Shown here piece by piece: positions 1-13,406 of a DNA stretch of 64,000 nucleotides (position 1 is the first letter of the stretch; each line of letters begins with the position of its first letter). Both the position numbers and the translations under genes were made by a program. The DNA is from Populus alba. Taxonomy: Eukaryota > Streptophyta > Magnoliopsida > Malpighiales > Salicaceae. The DNA is taken from assembly GCF_005239225.2 (NCBI RefSeq), contig NC_133292.1, forward strand, positions 10,636,985 through 10,700,984, given 5' to 3'. A model generated the notes under the pieces. That model made no database searches. It was given only the letters and a program-made list of their open reading frames with translations, and had not been told where the DNA came from.

Positions 1-3000
1 CCTGGTGAGTTTGGTTAGCATTTACCTGGCCACGAATTACTGAATAACGGGTTTTACAAAGATTTTTACAGCAAATAGATTCTGATTTAAAGATCTTTTT
101 TTTCCCATCCATTGAGAAAGTTGACTTTCTAGGGAACTAAAATACTCAGTTATTTTTTCACTCTTTTCAATCTAATTATGAATTATATGGAAAAAAATCA
201 CAATCATATCTCTTCAGATTTGGAGTTCATTTCATCTTGTATTGGCCCAATTGGAAGTTGGAGTGGTGTGTTTGCATATAAGTCATACTATTAAAGATTA
301 TACTGTTAAAGACAGACAGGAAACAGTACGTTGAGATTTGAAGATCTTCTACCTTTCTTATCTTTCCTCTTCTTTCTCTTTTTTCTTCTGATTCTGACAT
401 TGCTATTCACTAATCTTTTCACCATATTTTCCCTCTACTCGATTCGTTTTTATCACACCTTAATATATTTCCATTTCCAAACAATTGAATATTTAGCTGC
501 TTTATAGAGGCTCTGAACTTCTAATCTCATGTTTTCCTTGCCTCGGGTAGTGGATGATGAATAAGTATAATTTAATTCAGTTTTTAATATGTTTAATCAT
601 CTCCTTAATAGGGTTAGGTGATTGGCTCTAAAGATGGCTAATCTGCTTATTAAGAAAGTAGTTAAACGGGTTAGCTAATGATTAAATTAACCAAAGTTTA
701 CTATGGAAAAGAAAAACCTTTTTCATATATATTACACGTTCATTGGGCTTGAGATTCTATCCGGGTTTTTATTCATGTCCTCTTATGTATTATTAACTTA
801 TCTTTGGTTGAATTTCAAAATAGAAGAAACTAAATTCGAGGGCCAAAAGACACATTTTATCTCGATAATTAAACTAAATATGACTGGATTTACTATTTTT
901 AAATCACTTCATAGGCAAGAACTAAGCCAAAGAGCATGTCTCCCTCACGTACACCATTGTCTTCTTGTCTTTCGAATAAAGGAGGAAACCGTGCAAGAAC
1001 CTAACCACCCTTTGCAGAAAGACATGAAGCTTTTTTTTTCATGGAGGTCGCATGCTCTTATAAAGGGATCGAGGTCTGTCATCAAAGGGAACTTTGAGCA
1101 CCTCTGTGACTCTGCTATTATAACCTTTATAAATAGTGGCAGATTTTTATTAGATTCCCACATCAGACACTTCATGGCATATAGTTCTAGCAGCCTTATT
1201 CACTCGAAAAGTTGAGCAAGAGTAGCCTCAATCCTTACGTCATTTATCCATCTTTCTCTTCTTTTTAATCACCAGGGACTTGTCTGGTTGGCATTCTACC
1301 AGGTCAAGTCACCTGCTATAATCATGGAATGAGCTTGGTATAGTTTGCATAGAAAGTGACAGGTCGTGACTTTGTTGCCTGACACGTCATTTTCACGATC
1401 GATCTAAGCACCCCCCATGTCTTGTTGCAGGGGGGGAGCAGAGGTTTGATGAGGCAATGAGATGAAAAATTGAAGGCGACACTAAATCCTGCCATGGAAG
1501 TTTAGAATGGACTAGCTAATGTGACGAGGCAGCATGGATAGTAGATGATGATAAGGATCTTTCGAGTGGTTTATCTCCAAAATTGAAGAAGGATGCTGTT
1601 AAATTCTCACTTGATGGCTGAATTTAGTGATTTTTTGTTTATCTCATGTCAAATGTAGTCAAATCCTAACGACTTATTTAGTTCTAGTAACAGTATACAG
1701 AGGTTGAGCTAGAGTGAAATACAGGAGAGGGGTGGGGGGCTTTTAAAAAAGTATAACGGTAAGAAAGCAGATAATTTATAAACTTTAGGAAGGGTCTTAT
1801 TGAACAAACCCCTAAATATAAGGATAAAACTTGTATTTTAGAAGGGTCTTGCAAAAAGAATTCTTAGATGAAAGCATGAGGATGATATCATGTAAAAGAA
1901 TTATTACAGTGTAGTTTTGACAATCAATGTTAAACCCAACTCAACAAGTAGATCTAGAAATTCATGAACTTGAAAATTAACCTGAATTAAATTTTAAATT
2001 AAATTAGAAACTATATTGATTTAGTGAAACTTGATTGACTTATCTTAATTGATGTGTGACCTGATCAAACTAATTTAGCCAACTCTGAAAATTTTAAAAA
2101 TAATAAAATAACTTCATTTAATAAAAACATTAATGTTAAATTGATATGATAGTTTATATATATATTTTTTTATCCGTTACTCTACTATCCTTAAAACTGA
2201 AAAAAAAAAAAATATGTTCTAATACTGTACTTGTTGTTTTTTCTATTGCAATTCATAAAATAGCTTCTAAGGTCACAAAATAAAAACCAGAAAAATATTT
2301 CAAAAAACCTTGGAAGGCAATAACAATTTCTTTGGCTATTCAATATCTACATCACTTTTTAACCCATAATTGTGGTCTCCGTCTTCATATACTTGGGTTT
2401 GGTGTGTGAAAACTAATCGAGGTATTAATTAGAAAGCAAAAAATAAAAAAATAAAATAAAAGATTCACTAAATCAATGAAAGTGGCTTTATTTCGTCTCC
2501 GATCTTATTTATCCAACACACCATTTACTCGGCATGATTGTATGCATGTTATCGAAGTGACGATCGATGTGTTGCTGAGATTTTCCAACATAAAATAACT
2601 ATTCATCATCTCAGATTAAGATCTCTAATTAGGAGAGAAAACCTTTAATTACTATTTCTTGACTCTTGCAGAATAACGTTGAAAAGGAGGACGACAAGGG
2701 CTAAAAGTAGAATCTTGGAGTGCTAAACATTTCGGCATCTCATAGCTAAAAAAGTACACATTCAAAAATTTCATACAGACGTTTTTTTTTTTTTTTTTCC
2801 TTAGAACACATAACAACTCTCTAAAGCAGGATAAAGACAGAATTATGACGAAAGTAGGATGGGATTTGTATGTTTATGAGTACATGACAATTTTGACTAG
2901 CCAACCACGTTGTGATTCTTTTTATCCTCTCTGTCCATGGTCTACCAAGCAAGCTGATTAAGATGGAAAGGCCCTTGATCAAGGGGTGGAATCCAGATGA

Positions 3001-3042
3001 CTACGAGAACTTTGGAGTTAGCAATCTTCGAAGTGGCTAAAA
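1..3042. other. Intergenic region, no gene recognised
   Basis: This AT-rich stretch lies downstream of the LAX2 gene, which is read on the minus strand. A 170-codon plus-strand frame at 703-1215 has no recognisable domain, no splice context and no family resemblance, so it is left unannotated. Around 1930-2110 there is degenerate sequence of the kind seen in dispersed Salicaceae repeats, with recurring gttaa/aacccaa words. Short poly-T and poly-A tracts occur near 2195 and 2780. Nothing else could be supported. Confidence 0.5.
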
Positions 3043-6000
3043 TCATGGGCTGTGAGTAAGGTTGTGTGGGTGGTGGAGAGGTGGAGGAGCTGCCGTGGCA
3101 TTAAGGTGTGGCAACGATGGCGCCATTGTTGGAGGTGGGCATTGGTAACACTTTGTGAAGAGCCCAAAAGTATCAATTTGGTGTACGAAATTTGTAACAC
3201 TGGCCCATCCACCAAATCCAAACCCAACAATTAGCACCCACACCACCACGAATGAATTCATCACGTATGTCCCTACCCATCTCCCCATGTACTTCGGTGG
3301 CTGCTCCACCGCGTTCTGCAAGCACAAAAACAGAGTTACACAATGGCCAAATTGCAATTCTGGGTCAATAATGAATCGGATCATAAGGGCTAGCATAAAA
3401 GCTTTCTGTTCTTGGGGACTCAGGGTCCCGCGTATTTTTGTAGCTGTACGACATAGAAAAGGTCCATCAAGACAAGACAATTTAATAGAGTACAAACAAG
3501 ATATGAAGAATCAGGTACGGCTAGATACTCTGCCTCGGTGGTGCAGCACATATCTCGTTCCTTTATGCAAGCCAATTATATCATTTTCGAATGGCTTGAA
3601 TGTTAAAGTATCATGGCATTAGATGGCTTGGACAACATGATCCTAATTATATCATTATCTGGTTAGGAGAATGGTCCGGGTCTGGTCTGCTAGAATGTGA
3701 CCACACGCTACCATCTGCATTTCTTGCCGTTTACTCATTGCATTAGCCCTAATTAATGATTCTTTTGGTCGACATTAATTAACGAGTTTTGATTCTTTCG
3801 CTGACTCTGTACAGTCAAACCTTGACATCATGGTGTCTGACAAAAGCTGGGCATTCTCCATGTTTAGGTTTAGTACGAATCGATGAGATGGATAGTAAAG
3901 GAGTACTACTTGGCAGAATGTAAAGAAGGCAGAGTACCTCTCTCGCAGCAGATGACTTGAAGGTGAACATGTACGCTAGGGCAGGGATGATATAGACTGT
4001 GAAGCTAACCAGGAGTGATCCAACGGTGGAGTTGATGGGTCCAAAAAATGGGAAGATAATAGCTAGGAACCAAATGGGAATAACCACAGGCAATCTGGCT
4101 GCAGCCCTTTTGCACAAGCTCTTGCATTCATGCATCCCTATTGCTTTCTCCCACACAAAGTACAATGGTGTGCAGGCAAACCCAAATGTTATGAACTGCA
4201 AACACACGAAACAAATACTACTTTGTTACTTATTTATTTACGTATGTGTGTATGAATATACGTATAAGCAAAGTGTACGTGCATGCCTGGTGGATGAGCA
4301 TTAAAATGACAGCCATGTCTCTGGAGGGAGATCTTGGGAGAAGAGAAAAGGCATTGGAGTGATTGAGAAGCATGTCACCAAATGCCCAATATACTGCTGC
4401 TGCTGAAGGGAGTGTCAGAGTCAGAACATACAGAGTAGCCAGTAAGTATATGGCCTTGAACTTCTGAGGCTTCCACATAGCGTGCATTATTTCCCTGTCT
4501 CACCAAAACTTCATTTCTTTAGTTAAATTTGTTGGACTCATGATAACATTTCTATCAAACCAAAGAAGGAAGGGAATCATTCGCTATCATGGGACACAAG
4601 CTACTGAGATTTTCTTCTACTGTCATTTTTACAAACATGATACTTCTGCGGGCCTCCATATTTCTTTCTGGCCCGGGTAAATATTAAATTTACCCTCACC
4701 AAGTGGTAAAATTATTTTGGTTCTTACCACATCCCATTTTGTTCATCACTTGTAACCCAGTGAAGAGCCTAATTACAAGAGCAGTGATCTTAGATCCCAT
4801 CAGTCATCATTTTTGTAGGCTTTTGAGGACAAGCTCTAGCTAGGACAACAATAACATCTGAAATTAATGAGGTTCTTCTTGCTTTAATGGAGAGATAAAG
4901 GAGGCATTGGACAATCTTGTCTTTTATCTTTTCTACTTTTTTACCTCTCAACCATAAATCTAACACAGAGGAATCTCTGATAAAACCGGACCCCTCTTGG
5001 CATCTTCTAATAATAAAAGCAAGAGCAACAGATAGAAAAGATGATTGGCTTTCTACATTAAAAAGCATGTCGTAGGGTTCCCAGTGAAACAGAGACCTTT
5101 TGCCTCCCACGCCTAAGGAGGGCAACTCGGGTATTAAAAAATCAGCCATTAAAGCTCATACACAGAGGTTGGTCATTAGATGATCGCTTGGTCAGATAAT
5201 GTCCTAGCAAGTGAAGGAGTCGTCATTTTCACAATGACGTTAAGCCCTTTTACATTTCATTCTTATTTTCCTTTTATAATTTATGGCCAAGTTCAAACGC
5301 AAAGACATTAATAAACACAATTCAAAGAAAAGTAGAAACATTAATTTTGTAAATAACGTAGAAGACACGAATTATAAATCAAGGTTTGTCTTACACAGTA
5401 ACGGCATGTCCCCCGAATGTGTAGAGAATGTTTGTGGCCCCAGTGAAGTATAGAACTATTTTGGTTGGACCCGAATGCTTAACACCCTCCACCTACACAT
5501 GATCACCCCGTTAATGACCATCATTAACGCATTATACTATTAATTAAGAGCTTAAGGCAACACAATAATAGGACAACAAGGATCTGGTCTTGTAGAGTTC
5601 AAAGACAACGAACATGTGAAGGACAGGTTGTCCTAAGGTGATGGGAAACGTGTCATGGCTCTATTGCATGAAAATCCATGCATTCTTTGTTTCGTACTTG
5701 GTATTTAAAATGGTGTGTTAAAGCATGTCAAGAACAAATAAATTAAAATGGGGTAAGTGTAAAGCCAATTACCTGGCCATGAAGGAGGGAAGCAATGGTG
5801 AGGTACCAAGCAGTGTAAGTAGTCATAACGAGGCCAAGGAACGACCAGATTCTGTAATTGTGAAATGAAGGAATAAACACTGTGGTAGCACAACAAGCCC
5901 CGAAGATGTAAGTCCAAGTCCTCTTGTCTAGATTATCATTTATGTAATATATATTGCTGCAGAAAAATTAAAGAAACCCAATGGTCAGGCTGGTGATTCT

Positions 6001-6794
6001 TTACTGTGGAGAGTCCCATATTTTATTGAAATTGAACGAGGAAAAAGTTAAAAGCAAGAGTTAAAGAAGGGGCAGGTTTCGTGTTTAGAGTCCCAGTTAC
6101 CTTGCACAAGCTATGAGTTGAATTACAGATCCAAACAGAAGAAAAGTGCAGTTAAAAGCCAGCCCCACGTTCCTCCAATACTTTCCAAGGAGGCCATCAA
6201 GAACTTCAAACCACTGTTGTATTGAGAATTATAAAATTAATACACAGAAAAACATGGTAACCCGTGTTAGGACATGGATTAACAAGTTGTAGGAGTATAA
6301 GAAAATTCTGTCTTGTACTTTTTGTATAGAGAGTTGAAATTAGCAATCAACTAACCTGGATGACATGGTTCCTGAAATCCACCTTCTCTCTTTCTTTTCT
6401 TGTTCTGTATTCTACATAGAGTACGCTAATTAGATAAGCTGTCCAGCTACCCAGCAACCCATAGAAGAGCTGAAAGCAGATGCCTGATAGCATCCCTAGT
6501 TGAGAAAATGAGTAAGGCAATGTAAGCAATACTTGAGCCACCTGGGAAAAAAAACGAAAAAACAAGCAAACTCGTCAAGAAAAGCATTAATTTCCTATAA
6601 GTATGAAAGAAAGATTGTAGGGAATAAAGAAAATTAACCTGATTTGAAGCACAGCTAAACCAAGCATCATAAGCAGAACCACCATGCCATAAGAACTTGG
6701 AAAACCTTGCTTTCATGTCCTTAGGCTTCCCTTCAGTCTCCATCTCCACATAGTTACCTACTATCACTGTCTCCACAGCCTTATCAGTAGCCAT
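3043..6794 (-). CDS. LAX2: Auxin influx carrier, AUX1/LAX family (LAX2-like), 8 exons
   Basis: This is a plasma-membrane proton/auxin symporter of the amino acid/auxin permease family that imports indole-3-acetic acid. The exons, read on the minus strand, are 6639-6794, 6356-6541, 6101-6213, 5773-5956, 5395-5492, 4287-4494, 3938-4195 and 3043-3315. All junction phases agree and they join to 491 residues, the usual size for the family. The N-terminus carries the family block WHGGSAYDAWFSCASNQ. Later come RTRKEREKVDFRNHVIQ, YYINDNLDKRTWTYIFGACC and the near-terminal FGGWASVTNF, and hydrophobic segments run throughout. The C-terminus, FTKCYQCPPP followed by a Pro/His-rich tail, resembles Arabidopsis LAX2 rather than AUX1 or LAX1/3. 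The start is the first Met, directly before AVETVIVGNYVEMET. The sixth intron (4196-4286) appears to use a GC donor. The 900-bp fifth intron contains a 119-codon frame of unknown meaning. The family is certain; the LAX2 assignment rests on remembered sequence. Confidence 0.95.
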
Positions 6795-6963
6795 TGGCTC
6801 CTCCTCTCTCTCACTCTCACTTACTTTTCACTCGTTGTTAATGCAAGTGGTGACTTTATATAGTAGTAGCAAGCACCGCTAAAGATAGAGTGTAAACAGT
6901 AAAGAAGGGTTTTTGAGATTGGAAATGGAAATGGAAGTGAAGAGAAGCATATTGTAGAGGTGC

Positions 6964-6971
6964 TATATATA
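6964..6971 (-). promoter_or_regulatory. Candidate TATA box of LAX2
   Basis: On the minus strand the sequence reads TATATATA about 170 bases before the LAX2 start codon, a plausible spacing for a plant core promoter with a leader of roughly 140 bases. A second candidate, TATATAAA at 6855-6862, lies only about 60 bases before the ATG and would leave a very short leader. No transcript evidence is available to choose between them. Confidence 0.35.
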
Positions 6972-7496
6972 CAAGACAGGAGAGGAGTTCTTGAGGGGTG
7001 GGAAAGGCTGTGTTTGAAAGGTATTTTAGATAACCGGGGTTTTGGGAAGAGAGTCGAATCAACTTTTTGGAGCTTTAAAGTTCCTGTGTTTTTTGAAGAA
7101 ATATAATGGTTTTTGAGCCCCTTTTTGTTATTTTGGTTTTTCTTCGTGATCCTGGCAAATCGGCAATTATGATCTATTTGACTAAAATTAAGCTCTAAGA
7201 TTAGTTTAGAGGTTAAGTTAATAGCAGTACATATGAGTTGATCTACAATTATCGTATAATCAGCAGAGTCATTAAGTTGATTTTGTATGTTAGAGGGTGA
7301 ATTCAAGTCTAAAAAATTTAGTTTGATTTCTTAAAAAAAATTCTTCCACCCAATTGATTTGATTAACTCGTGAAATTATACCCGATTTAATTAAGTTAAT
7401 TCCTATATAATTTTTTAAACCCATTTTAAGTTAAACCTGAATTAATCGGGTACTGGATTAACTTTATTGAGCCGGTTTCCGTCTTATAATATTGCT

Positions 7497-7740
7497 TATT
7501 AAACTCTATTTATTTTTGTGTTTCAAAAGTATTTTTAAAAAAAATTGAAATTTTTTTTATTATTTTATTTTTTTAAATTAATATATTTTTTAATATTTTC
7601 ATATTATTTTAATGTATTGACGTCATAAATTTTTTTAAAAAACTATAATATATATATATATATATATATTTTTAAATAAAAATTATTTTAAAAAATAATC
7701 ACAAATACATTTCCACATATCACTAAGTTGATTTTACAAA
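7497..7740. repeat. AT-rich MITE-like dispersed repeat with (TA)n core
   Basis: The stretch begins with tttttgtgtttcaaaa and runs into long A/T tracts, ending beyond a TA microsatellite at about 7648-7669. The opening words recur in reverse orientation at the end of the copy near 19755-19935 (aaaacacaaaaacaaa). This indicates a shared dispersed element. The borders are approximate and no target-site duplication could be fixed by eye. Confidence 0.45.
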
Positions 7741-8637
7741 AATCTATTACCTCTGTTTGTTTTCTACAACACAATTGCTTTTCTCTAAAGCGTAATTATT
7801 TGGAGAGCGTGGGTGGCTTCTCTGCACGAGTGGTTCTCTACGCTTCCCGAGCTGATTATTGTTGTCATTTTGTACACGCCTAGTTTAACCTATAGTTAAT
7901 TTAATCTCCATAATTCTATTCTTACATGGAGTTGCATTTTGGCCAATTCATGTCGGCACATTGGTGCTAATATTGCTCAACGGTGTTCAGATTTTAAAAC
8001 ATAAATTTTCACATGGACTGTGCACAAGGTACAAGATTTTTCACATGTACTATGCATGAATTGATGCACCATTATTTTTAAATATTCCATATTTTTCACA
8101 CACAGGAAAGGAATAAAAATCTTTCTAATTCTTTATTTGTATCGGTGGCATCACAACTCAATCCATTACTTGAGGTTGTTGATAAGGGTTATGAGGTAGA
8201 AATTACACTTGGAGTTATTGTAGTTGATTTAACTAATGATCTGATCAACCCGGTTAAGATCTAATTTAATTTTTTAAAGAAACTTTTAAAATATATCATT
8301 TTAATTCTTAAAAAAAATGATATTATTTTAAATTAATTTAAGTTAACTTGAATTATTCCACATAATTAGATCTTGAATTAACTAAGCTATGAGTTTAATA
8401 ACATTGGTAAATAGGAAGCAAGTGTGGTATAAAAAAAATTATTTGTATAAGAACAAGGCGCACAGGGGGAGGGTTGAAAGAAGAAAAAATTAAAAAAGGA
8501 AATAAGCGAGGGAATATGTGAAGAGAAATTATAACAAAGTAGACCGCATGATTGCAGGCAAACGGGCGTGGTCGCTTTACAAGAAGAAGAAAGCTGCTTT
8601 TAGCACATGGCCTTCCAAGCTTTGTAAACTCGAGAAG

Positions 8638-8640
<3 letters not shown>

Positions 8641-8668
<28 letters not shown>
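8641..8668. repeat. (CT)n microsatellite
   Basis: This is a pure CT dinucleotide run of about 28 bases, upstream of LAX2. Confidence 0.9.
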
Positions 8669-8671
<3 letters not shown>

Positions 8672-9076
8672 CCGAGCCCAAACCCCAAAATCCCTTGTTT
8701 ACATGGAGACTTATTTACTTGTGTAATCCTAAACATTAAGGACAAATACATAGACCATATGTGGAGGCTTTGCTAGATCATGTGTCCTTGGAAAATGCCT
8801 TCCTTTATTTTATTGTTCTAATTCTCTGGATATTTGCCAGTATTCTTCACTGACTGATGGCATTCTTCTCTACACTTTTCTCGTTTCTCATCATTTAGAT
8901 TCTCTTCACCTCTTCGAGCCCTAGCTGTAGAGTATACTACGTACACTAACAATATACACGTCTTGTATTTTTGAACCTTTTGCCAAGCATGTAGAGTTTA
9001 TAGCATGTGTATACATGCATGCTCGTACAAAAACTGTATATGAACAGGGATTAAAATCGAGAGAAAAAGAGTGAAA

Positions 9077-9100
9077 AGAGAGAGAGAGAGAGAGAGAGAG
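9077..9100. repeat. (GA)n microsatellite
   Basis: This is a pure GA run of about 24 bases. It lies about 400 bases from the CT run at 8641 and is effectively its inverted counterpart, so the two could pair. Confidence 0.9.
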
Positions 9101-11789
9101 CGTGCTGAACCATGGCACTACATTCTTTTTAAAAAAGTAACAGGAGGTGTGGTGTTAGAGAAAATGAAAGAGAAATATAATTATTTGACGTACCAAAGAA
9201 TTATGCTCAAAATCCCTACTGTACATTTTCCACTCCTCCTTAAGGAGTATTTTCTTCACCAGCCCCTTCTTTTTGAATTTTAAGGAGTCGCCTGGAGAGA
9301 TTATTGATTACCTTTCATCTCATGATTATACAACATGATTATTTTGTCTTTTATATATTAATTAGAAAAAAAATACCCATCCACCTATTGCTGAAATTAT
9401 CAAGAAAAAGGCATGACATCTCCAGGTGTAAAAAAGAGCTTTGTTGTGTTGATGTTGTGGAACATATTCATGGGGTTTGTTGGGGCTCTCCATAGTTATC
9501 AATTCGTGGTAGCGGTCATGCTCTCGAGTAACTGGGACCAGAAACATTCTCTGTGGACTGTGTCTCCTTTGACCAATGGTGTGTGGTGCAAAGCACCATA
9601 TACTGTTGCCTGCGTGTTTGCATTTAGCGTCATCTTTGTCCTCCACCAGAACATCCAAGCATTCCGAATGTACAGAGACTATAATCTCTGATGTGTCTAT
9701 CTATATTTGATTCAAATGAATCTGGATTCGCTTTGTCTGTGGGAGCTATGGTGAAGGCTCTTGACCATTTTCTGGCATCATTTCTCAAGGTTAAGTAGTA
9801 GCTAGTTTAACATCTACTGTCTTGCGTGCAGCTGTAATTTTTATTCACTCCCTGCCTGAGAGAAGTAAACTACTGTCACCAGAATATTTATTTTCTAGGG
9901 AAATTTGTGGAACCTACCAAATCACATCGAAGACAGTACTGTTTTGAACTGTGAAATAATTTTCATCTCATAAGCTGCTCCAGGGCTCTCTCTCGAACAG
10001 ATGGATCGAGCACTTGAGACATGAGAGGAAGATGGAGGGTCCTACAATGTCCTGTGATTGAAACGAACACCATGTATCATGTATGGACATCGCATGCTGA
10101 TTGTGCAAAAACTGTGCCTTTGAAATGTATATTGCAGTCGCTAAATTGGGGGGCCATTAGACAAGAGATGTATCATTGGATTTTCTGTGATAATTTTCAT
10201 TTACGACAGTAAAATTTTCCAAAATGGCTCAAACCATCCTTATAATGGACACAGAGACAAGCTAACTAATGATCTAGAATTGACATGTTATGGAATTTAG
10301 CACGCCATGCCTGCAAAAAGCAAATGAATCACAATGGCGATACGTCGTGCTAAAGTTATGACCTATGATGAACAATAATCATCCTTTGCTGTGATTTTCA
10401 CAGCAGTAAGGATACAAAACACAACGGCTTTGTTTCTGCTTAAGGGAAAGTTAATCATAATCATCTATTAACTTGAAACATTAATCCTCTCTCAATGATG
10501 TGAATGCCACCTTAGACAAGATACTATGTTTTATAATCAACTCCCTGGATATTCACATCCTATGACCTCTCTTCTATCTAGTTCTTGTTTTTTTTTTTTC
10601 TTGGTCGGATGTGGAGAGATTTTCTTTGAAGAATTCTGCATATAATTCCTCTTCAGCAATGATTGAGGTCCCCAGTTTTTAAAACTTTAGGCCTTCAACT
10701 CCTTCTACAACGAACAGTGTTTTTGAGTTTTGATTTTCTTTTATCAGAAATCATACCTTTGCTCGCCTTTAGGCACATAAAGGGGCATGGGATTAGAAAC
10801 TACATTGACTTGGGATGATGCTGCCCTAGTTGATTTGATGATTTGTAATCGTGGTCAACTCCATCACTTGAGCATCAGCTGCCCACGTCGATTCCCAGTC
10901 CATTGATCAACAAACACCATCATGCAAACTTCCCTTTATGGCCTCCATTTTGGTAGCAGTTTTTTGAATCCAAGAATCCTATATCGAAAGAGCCAGCCAG
11001 TGGCATGTTCGCTCTGTGCCCCTATTCTTACCCATTAAAGCTGCATTTTGGGTCCAAAGCACAAGAAAGTATTTCGTTGTGTCTTATTAGAACTTCTTGG
11101 TCTTTGATATGACTCTATATTCCCCTTTTCTTTCCCTTTCCTAAACACACACCCACACACTTTTTAAAAATATATATTCCCATTTTATTTTTTATTAAAT
11201 ATTAAATATTAATCAACTATTAATGAATGCTTATATAGATAACTAAAATCTAAACATAATAAATAGAATATAAATATCTAAACATTTCAATAATAATATA
11301 CCAATTTATTTAGATTTAGGTTAAGTTTAATAACATTTATATCATATTATTATCTATCAAGTGAGGATTAAATTGTCATTATTACTTTTATACAGTCACA
11401 CTTATAATACTATTTTGGATTTGACCATTATTATTATTGTTGCTACTTTCTAAAATATAGTTTTCAAACACAAATCAACTACATCTTCAAATGTCATTAT
11501 GACGTTCATGGTTACAATTTACAAAAATTCATATTTGGAACTTTTCTTTTTCCTTTAATCATCAAAGTACTCTAAAATAATCCTTTACACGTCTATTTTC
11601 AACTTTTTAAAAATTATAATTTTTGATAGGTAATTCATCCTACTCCAACTAGTGCGTTCATAGTTACTTTTTTATATTACAAACTTCACCTAAATTTCTT
11701 AATATAAAAAATTCTTACATGACATGTAAAGCAAACTCATTTATCATTTAATTCTATAATTTACTATCTTCTGGCTGTGTGTGAGCCAA

Positions 11790-11940
11790 CTCGTGTTTTT
11801 AATAAATTTTATTTTTTTTATGTTTTGAATTATTTTAATATGTTGATTTAAAAATAAAAAAATATTTTAATATATTTTAATATAAAAAATATTTTAAAAA
11901 ATAATTAATTTACATGCTGTAATCTAAAAAGAAATTGGCC
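11790..11940. repeat. AT-rich MITE-like repeat
   Basis: After the word gtgtttttaataaa, long A/T tracts follow the same word order as the element at 19373-19564 (ttttgaattattttaatatgttg, then poly-A/T). It is probably a degenerate copy. The borders are approximate. Confidence 0.4.
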
Positions 11941-12296
11941 TAAACTTGATGGCTTACAGCCCGAGTAGTTAAGAGAAGCGCCCATCGCCAACTCTATAGC
12001 CTGGCCCAAATAGCTTTATTCCCTCCTCACTCAAACCATTATTCAGCTGGCCTTCAAACTCCCCACTTAAAACTGAAACCATGACAGAAAACACCGGCTC
12101 ACTGTTTACCGGTGATCGGAGGTACAGTCTCCGATCAATACTCCGTGACAGATTATTGGTATTAACAGTGCCTTGACTGTCTCTATTTCCATGTAATTCT
12201 CACAAGAATTAACGTTATCTTTTTTCGTTTGTGTGTGTAACGAGGATCACAAGAAGTAAAAACCGATCACTGAACTTTGATTGAACAGAGGATCTA

Positions 12297-12322
12297 ATAT
12301 ATATATATATATATATATATAT
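12297..12322. repeat. (AT)n microsatellite
   Basis: This is a run of alternating A and T, about 26 bases long. Confidence 0.9.
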
Positions 12323-12939
12323 CCTAAAACGTGCCCACATGAATGATTTTGATACAAAATGGGATATATTTAATATGGGTTTTTGTCTGTACAAGCAACC
12401 ATGGTCTTGTTGGTTTTCTTTGCGTTGCTTGAATTCCTGCTCAGATCACTATATGAATTATGAGGTTTAGTGACATTTAGGGCATGCTAGATACTTGGAT
12501 AATCCTATGTTGATATAGGAGTAATAAAAGTGTGGTAATAATTATTTTTTAAAATATTTTTTATTTAAAAATATAAAAATTTTAATTTTTTTTAAAAATA
12601 TTTTTAAAATATAAAATCAATCTGACAATATTCCACACAAATTACCAACATATGATCTCATGATCGATAATGTGCTAGTTTCGGTATATTTATGCTATGA
12701 GTCTAGTCCACTGTACTTAAGTTCAAGAAATAATTTTCTATCTAATAAAAAAAACCCTAAATAAATTCCTTGAACAATTATCAAATATTTAAAAGAATGA
12801 AGCATAAATCTCTGAAAATAAACATTAGTATCTCTGAAAAATAAAGCATGAATCATGAAGTTCTTTGCTAACCTTTGTTTTTTCTTCAATGATTTTTTAG
12901 CTATTTTGGTTTAAATATAAAGTAAAAGGTTTAAGTGCT

Positions 12940-13115
12940 CTTTGAAATTATGTTCTAAATAATTTAGAATATTTTTAACGAATTTTTTATGTTCTGATAT
13001 CAAAAATAATTTTTTAAAAAATAAAATAAAAATTATTTTAATTTATTAAAAAAAATACTTTAAAAACCAACCACTATCCAATTCATCACATTATTAAATA
13101 CTTTTTAAAAGACAT
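12940..13115. repeat. AT-rich MITE-like repeat with TGATATCAAAAAT core
   Basis: The copy contains ctgatatcaaaaataatttt followed by A/T tracts, the same core as the better preserved element at 19373-19564. The outer terminal repeats are not clear. Confidence 0.45.
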
Positions 13116-13365
13116 AGATACCAAACAAGGGCCTTGAGTCTCGGCATTTGAAACACCTAGCCGGCCCAGGTTGTAGGGATTCCTTTACCACCACTACTTC
13201 TTGCTAATAGTTTCCACATGCCCAATAACATCATAAAAATTGTAAACTAAGCAACCAAATATCAAAGTTGTTAATTTTATTTCAGTAGGTGTTTTGTTTT
13301 TTTTAATTATAATGGAATGTTTCAGTTTCGAAATATTTCGGTGTGCCATTTCGGAATTGTACTTG

Positions 13366-13368
<3 letters not shown>

Positions 13369-13400
<32 letters not shown>
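13369..13400. repeat. (AT)n microsatellite
   Basis: This is a run of alternating A and T, about 32 bases long, in an extremely AT-rich interval that continues to about 14000. Confidence 0.9.

Positions 13401-13406
<6 letters not shown>

Noticed and set aside
703..1215. 170-codon plus-strand open frame
   Set aside because: No signal peptide, domain or family pattern could be seen, the composition follows the local bases, and there is no splice or promoter context. Treated as chance.
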